A stretch of DNA of 29,698 nt, from contig DASPKX010000118.1 in assembly GCA_035627835.1 (NCBI GenBank), positions 1-29,698 of the forward strand, given 5' to 3'. The stretch is from DASPKX01 sp035627835 (GTDB taxonomy: Bacteria; Verrucomicrobiota; Verrucomicrobiia; Limisphaerales; SXQI01). A program made the translations under genes and the position numbers. Under the pieces are notes generated by a model, which did no database searches, had not been told where the DNA came from, and saw only the letters and a list, made by a program, of their open reading frames with translations. Shown one piece after another: positions 23,597 through 29,698 of this stretch (its first letter is position 1; each line of letters opens with the position of its first letter).

Positions 23597-24111
23597 TCAA
23601 TGCTGCCAAACTTATTTCCGCCAACCCCGCCAAAAGCGCAACACCCGAATGCGGAAGGAAGGACATTCGCAGATTTCGCAGATTAACGCAGATTAGGATT
23701 CGACCAGGTGTGAGCGCTTAGGATGGAACGACAATGGGCTGCGCTGCGCACAAAGGTTATGTAGTTCGCGGCAAGCTTTGCTGGGGTCGCTTAGCTTTGG
23801 CGACCTTGGAGCTTTTTCCTCGCTCCTTCCAGAATGTGCTTCTGCGTCCATTCGTCAGCGTTGCGCGCCGGCGTCAGATCTCTGTTTCCTCCTTCTAGTT
23901 CCCCTCTGTTCTCTCCGTTTTCTCCCCTTAGCCCACCCGGCTCCCCCCGTAATTGCCTTGTTCTGGCTGGCCTCCTTTGCTATAAGCGCCTCAATCTCGG
24001 AGAGGGATCGTTCGATTTCAGTGGTTCTGCGGATGCTTTTTTGGACACGCCTGGTGGCCGTGCCCCATGCTTTGCATCCCTGCAAACTTTCTCATCCGAG
24101 TCTTTTTGCGC
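23597..24111. other. Intergenic region, no gene seen
   Basis: 515 bp between divergent genes. It holds a short tandem repeat (23668-23696), a pyrimidine-rich stretch (about 23881-23938) and presumably the promoter of the polysaccharide export operon, which I could not pinpoint. Open frames such as 23778-24125 give low-complexity Ser/Leu/Pro peptides with no family character. Confidence 0.6.
23668..23696 (+). repeat. Short tandem repeat of CGCAGATT
   Basis: Three consecutive units CGCAGATTT, CGCAGATTAA and CGCAGATTAG. The same word family is a common dispersed intergenic repeat in many bacteria. Confidence 0.7.
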
Positions 24112-25326
24112 ATGAGAAAAATTAAAACCACGTCCGCTACAAAATGGCTTCTGGCCGGAAGCATGGCTTCCCTCGCAGCCGCCTCCGCTCACGCTGTCAC
24201 CGCCGAAGACGTCCTCGTCTTCAGCAAAGGCCCGGTCACTCTCCGGCCGCAGCTCGACCTGAGCGCCCAGTACAACGACAACATTTTCTTCCGCGACACG
24301 AACGTGGAAACCGACTTCATCTCCATCGTCAGCCCGGGGATGGAGTTTGATATCGGCCGCAACGAGAACTATTTCCGCGCCGATTATAACTGGGACAACT
24401 TCTTTTACGCGGACAATGACCAGCTGAACGCCGACCAGCATCGCCTGCGCATGCAGAACCATTTTGCGATCAACAAGTTCAGCATTTCTGGCCGCGACAA
24501 TGTAGAGTTCCTTTCCAGCGTTCTTTCCGGCGGCAGCACCATTCGCAACCAGCGCGTCGATCGCTCTGTCTTCCGCGACGAATACACCCTCCGCTACGAT
24601 CTCACCGAGAAGACGAGCGTTTACGTCGAAGGCCTGCACAATACAACCGATTACGATCACCCTACTCTGTTCGATTCGAACACCTTAATGGGCAGTGGTG
24701 GTTTCGCATGGAAAGCCTTCAACCGCATCAGCTTGTTTGGCGAAATGTACTACGGCCAAACCGCCCGTGGAGCCAACGCCGCTGGCCTGAAGCCACCCTG
24801 GTCCTGGAACCTCGGCGGTTTCCTCGGCGCCCGGGGCGAATTCACCGAGAAACTCAGTGGCACAGTTAAAGCTGGTTATGAAACGCGCGAGTTTGGCGAC
24901 GGCATCGGTGGCGCAACCACTCCTGTCGTTTCCATTGGCCTTACGCACGCCTTCACTGAGAAGTCTGTGCTGCGCCTGACTTACACTCGCCAATCGTTTG
25001 TGTCGGCTGAATTCGTTCGTTCGCAATTTGCAGCGGACGTGGTAGACTTGGCGTTCACTCAGGCCATCGGGGCTGAGGGGCGGTTGAAGGGGACTCTCGG
25101 AGCTTACTACAACCTAGACACTTACGAAGGGCCGCAACCATCAGCCTTGGGGCCGGTGGACCGCAGTGACGACCTTTACAGGGCATACGCCAATGTGACG
25201 TATGACCTCACCAGGTGGAGTTCTGTCCTTCTCGGTTACGAATTCGAGAAGTTTAACAGTTCTCACCCTGCGATAATTGACTACGACGTAAACAGGGTTA
25301 CTTTGACGCTCGCTATCGGGTATTAA
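24112..25326 (+). CDS. Outer-membrane beta-barrel protein of the polysaccharide export cluster
   Basis: 404 residues. The start ATG 24112 opens a signal peptide (MRKIKTTSATKWLLAGSMAS then LAAASAHA). The mature protein is made of alternating amphipathic strands rich in aromatic residues, typical of the BBP2-type putative porins (VTLRPQLDLSAQYNDNIFF, VETDFISIVSPGMEFDIG, FRADYNWDNFFY). It ends VTLTLAIGY with a C-terminal aromatic, as expected for BAM-inserted barrels. It is separated by three bases from the OPX gene, so the two are co-translated or co-transcribed. It is likely to be the outer-membrane channel or an accessory barrel for polysaccharide secretion. Earlier in-frame starts (24067) have no signal-peptide logic. 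Confidence 0.83.
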   Translation: MRKIKTTSATKWLLAGSMASLAAASAHAVTAEDVLVFSKGPVTLRPQLDLSAQYNDNIFFRDTNVETDFISIVSPGMEFDIGRNENYFRADYNWDNFFYADNDQLNADQHRLRMQNHFAINKFSISGRDNVEFLSSVLSGGSTIRNQRVDRSVFRDEYTLRYDLTEKTSVYVEGLHNTTDYDHPTLFDSNTLMGSGGFAWKAFNRISLFGEMYYGQTARGANAAGLKPPWSWNLGGFLGARGEFTEKLSGTVKAGYETREFGDGIGGATTPVVSIGLTHAFTEKSVLRLTYTRQSFVSAEFVRSQFAADVVDLAFTQAIGAEGRLKGTLGAYYNLDTYEGPQPSALGPVDRSDDLYRAYANVTYDLTRWSSVLLGYEFEKFNSSHPAIIDYDVNRVTLTLAIGY

Positions 25327-25329
25327 CGT

Positions 25330-25917
25330 ATGAAGAAGTTTCTTGCCTTGGCATTTTTATGCGCATTGAGCCTTGCTCAGGCGCCGACTCTCCAGGCCCA
25401 AAATCAGGGCCAGGGGCAAACCACCGATTACAAGATCCGCGCTCAAGACGAGCTGCGCATTGACGTCTTCGGCGAGCCGGAGCTGAGCAATCGCGAAGTC
25501 CGCGTTTCCGCCAAAGGCGAGATCTCCTATCCGCTCCTCAATCTCGTTCATGTGGCAGGAAAAACCCCGAACGAGGTTGAGCAGATCATCACCGCCGCTC
25601 TCGATAAGGACTTCATTATTAACCCGCAGGTCACCGTCGCGATTAAGAAGTACCAGACCCGCACCGCCAACGTCACTGGCTCCGTCAACAAACAGGGCCA
25701 GATCGAACTTCCTGCGGAAGGCCGCTCGCTCACTATTATTGACGCGATCAGCGCCGCCGGTGGCTTGGCCAAAGGCGCCGGCGGCACTGTCGAGTTCACC
25801 CGCAACGGGCAAACGCGCAGCTACAAGATCGACGACCTGAAGAAGCAAACCGATCCCCGCACAATTATCTACGTGCAGGAAGGCGACATCATCAACGTCC
25901 GCGAGAGCATTCTCTAA
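25330..25917 (+). CDS. Polysaccharide export (OPX, Wza-like) protein, short form
   Basis: 195 residues with a cleavable signal peptide (MKKFLALAFLCALSLAQA then PTLQAQ) and no convincing lipobox. Residues about 33-115 are the Poly_export domain (YKIRAQDELRIDVFGEPELS, VRVSAKGEISYPLL, INPQVTVAIKKY). Residues about 117-195 form one SLBB domain (VTGSVNKQGQIELPAEGRSLTI is the start; VQEGDIINVRESIL the end). It is about half the length of E. coli Wza and lacks the C-terminal helix that makes the outer-membrane pore, so it should be periplasmic and depend on a separate barrel, presumably the gene just upstream. It is followed after 18 bp by the Wzz/BY-kinase gene. Confidence 0.9.
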   Translation: MKKFLALAFLCALSLAQAPTLQAQNQGQGQTTDYKIRAQDELRIDVFGEPELSNREVRVSAKGEISYPLLNLVHVAGKTPNEVEQIITAALDKDFIINPQVTVAIKKYQTRTANVTGSVNKQGQIELPAEGRSLTIIDAISAAGGLAKGAGGTVEFTRNGQTRSYKIDDLKKQTDPRTIIYVQEGDIINVRESIL

Positions 25918-25935
25918 TCCCGATTTCGTTTGAAC

Positions 25936-28089
25936 ATGGATAACCCTATTCAGCCATCTTACAACGCGCAGACGACTCCTGCGGCCTCCATTCCGGAGAC
26001 CACGGTGAACCTGCGCCACTACTGGCATGTGGTCTCCGAGCGTCGTTGGCTCGTGCTCACCGCGTTCCTTTCAGTCGTGCTGCTCTCCGCCCTTTACCTA
26101 GTGCGGGCCGAGCGCATCTACCAGGCGGGCGTTCGCCTTCAGATCGACCGCGAGACCGCCAACGTCCTCAACATGCAGGATGTCTTCAGCGCGGACGGCC
26201 GGGAGCAGGATTACCTGCAAACACAATATAAGAACCTCCAGAGCCGCACGCTCATCCGCAAAGTGGCTGAGCACCTCAGCCTCCATCGTGATCATCGGTA
26301 TGCGGAACGTGCGGACAGCAACTTGGAAGGCGCTATCCTCGCCGATGTCACCATCGCACCGATCCGCTTAAGCCGTTTGGTTGATATCCGCGTGGCTCAC
26401 TCCAGCCCGAAGCAAGCTGAGGCTATCGCCAAGACCCTCGCGACCTTCTTTATCACTGATAACATTGATCAAAAGACGTTCACCGCGACTAACGCCGAAA
26501 GCTGGCTGAAACGCGAGGTGGACAAACAGCGTCTCGCCGTCGAAAAAGCCGAGCACGCGTTGCACGCCTACCGCGCAAAGCACAAGCAGATCTCGCTCGA
26601 GGATGATGAAAACATCGCCCGGCAGTCCTTGCAGCAGGCGCAGGCGGACGCCACCAAAGCCAGCATCGAAGCGGCGCAAATCCAGAGCGAACTTACTGAG
26701 ATCGAGAAGATGCTCAAAGCAGGCGCCTCCCTGGACAGCATTCCCTCCATCGCTGCGAATCCCACTATTGCCAAGTTGAAGTCCGAAATCTCCACTTTGG
26801 ACGCCAGCCTGGCTGCACTCCTGAAGCGTTATCGCGACAAGTGGCCGAAGGTCATTGAAACGCGCGAGCAGCTCTCAGCCCTCCGCGGGAATCTTAAGGC
26901 CGAATCCGAAAAGCAACTCGCGTCTATCCGCGCCACTGCTCAATTCGCGCAAAAGCGGAAAGAAGCGGCAACGTCGTTGCTCACGCAGAAGGAAACCGAG
27001 CAGCTCGAACTCAACAAGCTGCGCATCGATTACCAGGTGCTCCAGCGTGATGCTGAGAACGCTAAAGCGCTCTACACCACATTGCTAAACCGTTTTAAAG
27101 AAACTCAGCTGACAGCCTCTCTGGGCTCTAACAACATGCGTATCCGGGACGAGTTCCCAGCCCAGCTCATCAAGCCTCGCGCGATGCTGACTATTCTGGT
27201 CGGCGTGCTCGGCGGCATGTTCGTCGCGGTCGGTTTGGCATTCTTCGTCAGCTACCTGGATGACTCCATCAAGAGCCAGGAAGATGTCGAGAACCACCTC
27301 CGCCTGCCGTTCTTGGCTTACGTGCCGAACATCAAGACGAACAGCGTCGTGGAGCGCAGCTTGCAAGCGCACGCTCACCCGCACTCCAATGCGGCCGAGA
27401 GCTTCCGCACGGTTCGCGCAACGGTTTCCCTGGCTCACAACGCTGACAAGCTGCACGTCATCGCAATGAGCAGCACGATTCCTTCCGAAGGTAAATCGTT
27501 GGTCTCCTCGAACCTCGCTATCGTCATTGCTCAAGCGGGGCACAAGACGTTGCTCGTGGACGTTGATCTTCGCCGCCCATCGTTGCAACGCGCCTTCCAG
27601 CTTCACAGCCCGGTCGGTCTGGCCACCTACCTCTCCGGCCAGAACACATTCGACGAAGTGCTGCACAACTCCGAGGTTCCGAACCTGGATGTCATCTGCT
27701 GCGGGGCGATTCCTACAAATCCTTCCGAGCTGATCGGCTCGAAGCGCATGCAGGAATTCCTCACCGAAGCTCGCAAGCGTTACGATCGCATCGTGCTGGA
27801 TTGCCCGCCGATCTCCGCCGTGAGCGATCCTTTGATTGCGGCAGCTATGGCGGACGGCCTGATCTACGTGAACAAGTTCAACAAGATCCGCCGCCAGCAT
27901 GCGCAGCGTTCCGTTCAACGCATCCAGAACGCGGGCATCAAGATCCTTGGCGTTGTCATCAACGACATCGATTTCGAAGGTAAGGACTCGTACTACTACT
28001 CCTACTACTATTACCAGAACCGTTACTACGCGGACTACAAGCAGAAGGAAGAGCCGAAGCGCAAACCTGAGAAAGCAGCGCGCGTTTAA
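25936..28089 (+). CDS. Polysaccharide co-polymerase with fused BY-type tyrosine kinase (Wzc-like)
   Basis: 717-residue inner-membrane protein controlling polysaccharide chain length and export. A Wzz domain begins with a cytoplasmic segment and transmembrane helix (about 37-57). The periplasmic region is a long coiled coil (about 190-400), and a second helix follows (about 420-444). The cytoplasmic kinase domain has Walker A SSTIPSEGKS (512-521, K520), Walker A' LLVDVDLRRP and Walker B IVLDCPP. The C-terminal tail carries ten tyrosines between 686 and 701, the autophosphorylation cluster of Wzc-type kinases, followed by a Lys/Glu-rich end. The start is ATG 25936; a TTG two codons earlier is possible. 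It is the last gene of the three-gene export unit and is followed by an intrinsic terminator. No glycosyltransferases or phosphatase are in view. Confidence 0.93.
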   Translation: MDNPIQPSYNAQTTPAASIPETTVNLRHYWHVVSERRWLVLTAFLSVVLLSALYLVRAERIYQAGVRLQIDRETANVLNMQDVFSADGREQDYLQTQYKNLQSRTLIRKVAEHLSLHRDHRYAERADSNLEGAILADVTIAPIRLSRLVDIRVAHSSPKQAEAIAKTLATFFITDNIDQKTFTATNAESWLKREVDKQRLAVEKAEHALHAYRAKHKQISLEDDENIARQSLQQAQADATKASIEAAQIQSELTEIEKMLKAGASLDSIPSIAANPTIAKLKSEISTLDASLAALLKRYRDKWPKVIETREQLSALRGNLKAESEKQLASIRATAQFAQKRKEAATSLLTQKETEQLELNKLRIDYQVLQRDAENAKALYTTLLNRFKETQLTASLGSNNMRIRDEFPAQLIKPRAMLTILVGVLGGMFVAVGLAFFVSYLDDSIKSQEDVENHLRLPFLAYVPNIKTNSVVERSLQAHAHPHSNAAESFRTVRATVSLAHNADKLHVIAMSSTIPSEGKSLVSSNLAIVIAQAGHKTLLVDVDLRRPSLQRAFQLHSPVGLATYLSGQNTFDEVLHNSEVPNLDVICCGAIPTNPSELIGSKRMQEFLTEARKRYDRIVLDCPPISAVSDPLIAAAMADGLIYVNKFNKIRRQHAQRSVQRIQNAGIKILGVVINDIDFEGKDSYYYSYYYYQNRYYADYKQKEEPKRKPEKAARV

Positions 28090-28113
28090 CGAGCCTCAAA
28101 TCAAAATTGCGAA

Positions 28114-28144
28114 AGGCCCGGTGGATTCTCCATCGGGCCTTTTT
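28114..28144 (+). terminator. Rho-independent terminator after the export operon
   Basis: 12-bp stem AGGCCCGGTGGA / TCCATCGGGCCT with one G-T wobble, loop TTC, followed by a run of T. It starts 25 bp after the BY-kinase stop codon. Confidence 0.93.
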
Positions 28145-28251
28145 GCGTTAGGCAAAGATTGCCGGGGCCAAGCGCCCAAAGTGGGCCAGCGGCAGGGAAC
28201 CTTACCCCTAAGTCTCACTGCCGCAGGCGCCATTTCATCTTTCCCCTGAAC

Positions 28252-28267
28252 TGGCATAGGAGTCGCT
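28252..28267 (+). promoter_or_regulatory. Possible sigma-54 promoter upstream of pilM
   Basis: TGGCATAGGAGTCGCT fits the sigma-54 pattern TGGCAYRNNNNTTGCW at every constrained position but one (C for the second T before GC). GG and GC are separated by exactly 10 bases. It lies 113 bp before the pilM ATG and after the terminator. Confidence 0.45.
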
Positions 28268-28298
28268 CTAAGGTCCGCTCGGGCACGGCAAGGGAGCT

Positions 28299-28315
28299 AT
28301 CAGGGTATCCCTGAT
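28299..28315. promoter_or_regulatory. Operator-like palindrome upstream of pilM
   Basis: ATCAGGGtatCCCTGAT, 7-bp perfect arms around a 3-base spacer, between the possible sigma-54 promoter and the pilM start. The binding protein is unknown. Confidence 0.4.
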
Positions 28316-28380
28316 GTCCTTGTGCGCAGTTATTTGCGGCTTGCCGTGGGGGTGAATGCTCAGCTATAGACGCGACTCGA

Positions 28381-29439
28381 ATGGCCTTGTCTTTTTTGAA
28401 CGGACAACCGCGCAAGCCGGATCGGATTTTGTCGATTGATCTCGGATCAAAGACGACCAAAGCCGCCCTGGTGCAGCGTCGTGGTGAGAAGTTCAATCTC
28501 CTCGGCTTCGCCGTTCAAGACACTCCTCCCTCCGAAAGCGCTTTAACTGCCGACCAACTCGGGGCTCACATCAAGGCCGTTGCCACCGCAGTGGGTGGCT
28601 CCCCGCGCTTCGCCGCTTTTACATTGGGCATTAACGATGTCCTCCTGCGCCAGGCCGATTTGCCCCTCGTCGCTCCTGACGACATGCGGCTGATGCTCAA
28701 GTTCAATTCCAAGACCCACCTGCAGCAGGAGTATCCTGGTTACACTTTCGATTGCCAGTTGCTCAACTTGAATGCTCTTGGGCCGGACGGAGCCAAGCCC
28801 GGCGCCAAGGTCAAAACTCTCGTCGGCGGCGCAAAGAAAGATCTGGTCGATCAACTGGCAACAGCAGCAAAGGCCGCGGGTTTAACCGCCATTCACGTCG
28901 CCCCGCCTCAGGCCGGGATCGTCAACGCCTTTGAACTCGCGCAACCCGAAGCCTTCGCCAAGGAAGTGGTGGCTCTGGTGGACATTGGCTTCAGGAACTC
29001 CAGCATTTGTCTGCTCAATCAAGGCGAGCTGGCTTTAAACCGCCTGGTCGGCATCGGCGCTGATAAGCTCACGAACACCCTCGCTGAAACTCTCAGCATC
29101 AGCTACGCCGAAGCCGAATCCATCAAGCTCGGCCTGCCGGAGGAAGTTCAAGCGGCCATGCAAGCGCTGCTGATCCCGCTGGGCCGTGAGCTGCGCGCTT
29201 CCATCGATTTCTTCGAGCATCAATCCGATAAAACCGTTTCCCAGGTCTTCATCAGCGGCGGCTCCGCCCGCTCCCAGTTCATCGTCGATTCGATCCAAAG
29301 CGAGTTGATGGTGCAGTGCAAAGCCTGGAACCCCACCAGCGCCATGAACCTTGAGCTGCCTGCGCAGCAGCTCGGCGAAGTCGAGCAAGCCGCTCCCCAG
29401 CTCGCCATCGCCATCGGCAGCGCGATAGGCGCTCTCTAA
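28381..29439 (+). CDS. pilM: Type IV pilus assembly protein PilM
   Basis: 352-residue cytoplasmic, actin/FtsA-like ATP-binding protein that binds the N-terminal tail of PilN and links the inner-membrane alignment complex to the pilus motor. The actin-fold phosphate-1 motif is ILSIDLGSKTTKAAL (16-30), phosphate-2 is VALVDIGFRNSSICL and the adenosine motif is ISGGSAR (291-297). The length is normal for the family. It is the first gene after the terminator and is followed two bases later by a pilN-like gene, reproducing the classic pilMN(OP) order. Transcription may start at the sigma-54-like site upstream. PilM-like proteins also serve type II secretion (GspL-like) systems, so the machine could be a related secretion apparatus. 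Confidence 0.9.
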   Translation: MALSFLNGQPRKPDRILSIDLGSKTTKAALVQRRGEKFNLLGFAVQDTPPSESALTADQLGAHIKAVATAVGGSPRFAAFTLGINDVLLRQADLPLVAPDDMRLMLKFNSKTHLQQEYPGYTFDCQLLNLNALGPDGAKPGAKVKTLVGGAKKDLVDQLATAAKAAGLTAIHVAPPQAGIVNAFELAQPEAFAKEVVALVDIGFRNSSICLLNQGELALNRLVGIGADKLTNTLAETLSISYAEAESIKLGLPEEVQAAMQALLIPLGRELRASIDFFEHQSDKTVSQVFISGGSARSQFIVDSIQSELMVQCKAWNPTSAMNLELPAQQLGEVEQAAPQLAIAIGSAIGAL

Positions 29440-29441
29440 CC

Positions 29442-29698
29442 ATGCCTATCCGCATCAATTTATTGGCTGAGCAGCTCGCTGCGGAAGAGGCGCGCCGGAA
29501 AGATCCGGTGAAGCGCGCCATCTGGGTCGGCAGTTTTATCGCGGCGGTAGCGGTCCTCTGGTCGGTCGGATTGTTCTTCAAGCTCCAGGCCGCCAAGAGC
29601 GAAGCCGCTCGTTACCAGGCAGACTTCACTCGCCTCGATGAAGAAGCCCGCGAAGTGAAGATGAACAAAGCGCTGGCTGACGAAGCTTTCCTCCGCGT
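29442..29698 (+). CDS. pilN: PilN-like pilus assembly protein, N-terminal part (runs off the window)
   Basis: 85 codons from ATG 29442 to the window edge. The N-terminus MPIRINLLAEQ carries the INLLP/INLLA-type motif that PilN inserts into PilM. It is followed by a charged linker, one transmembrane helix (about 26-46, AIWVGSFIAAVAVLWSVGLFF) and the start of a periplasmic coiled coil (AARYQADFTRLDEEAREV). Position directly behind pilM supports the call. The remainder and any pilO gene lie beyond the window. Confidence 0.85.
   Translation, partial: MPIRINLLAEQLAAEEARRKDPVKRAIWVGSFIAAVAVLWSVGLFFKLQAAKSEAARYQADFTRLDEEAREVKMNKALADEAFLR

Noticed and set aside
23778..24125. 115-codon plus-strand open frame before the export operon
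   Set aside because: Low-complexity Ser/Leu/Pro peptide over a pyrimidine-rich tract, overlapping the start of the barrel gene in another frame.
27085..27918. 277-codon minus-strand open frame
   Set aside because: Antisense to the BY-kinase domain, whose Walker motifs are clear.

Overview
The window looks like chromosomal DNA of a Verrucomicrobiota bacterium, most like the Pedosphaera/Limisphaerales side of the phylum. This is inferred from gene content. It holds a very long propeller/HEAT/cytochrome c protein of the type common in Planctomycetes and Verrucomicrobia, a XylR-like LacI/AraC hybrid regulator, a (R)-citramalate synthase, a sialidase-family protein, a GATase-like/VWA membrane protein and many short palindromic intergenic repeats. 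GC content is moderately high and Shine-Dalgarno motifs are mostly weak. No tRNA, rRNA, CRISPR array, transposase or prophage gene was seen.

Layout. 1-252: start of an RluA-type pseudouridine synthase (minus), divergent from pgi (304-1872). 1873-2903: about 1 kb without genes, packed with perfect and decayed copies of the ParB-binding centromere motif TGTTCCACGTGGAACA, interleaved with a CGCAGAGACGC repeat; it leads into mnmG (2904-4826), which carries one more perfect site inside its coding sequence. 4823-7209 (minus): a sialidase-family exported protein and an MFS transporter. 7414-7602: a small unknown protein. 7841-11407: three CNNM/CBS (CorC/HlyC-type) membrane proteins in a tight operon. 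11536-12696: XylR-like regulator, followed by a three-copy ~250 bp tandem repeat that has duplicated the gene's own 3' end (12637-13383). 13388-14950 (minus): cimA, divergent from an NfeD-type membrane protease (15093-16481). 16751-19496 (minus): a zinc-ribbon protein and a VWA/GATase-like membrane protein, divergent from the 1139-residue cytochrome c/HEAT protein (19610-23029). 23213-23596 (minus): a small two-helix membrane protein whose N-terminus looks like the ParA-contacting peptide of ParB. 24112-28089: a polysaccharide export module (outer-membrane beta-barrel, short Wza-like OPX protein, Wzz/BY-kinase) closed by a clear intrinsic terminator. 28381-29698: pilM and the start of a pilN-like gene, with a possible sigma-54 promoter upstream.

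How it fits together. The parS-like cluster beside mnmG suggests a centromere region, and so probably a position near the replication origin, although no parA, parB, rsmG, dnaA or recognisable origin lies in the window. The ParB-like N-terminus on a membrane protein about 20 kb away is the most unusual protein feature and could connect the ParA system to the membrane. The right end is an envelope and surface block (polysaccharide export followed by type IV pilus genes). The rest is metabolism and envelope maintenance without an obvious common pathway.
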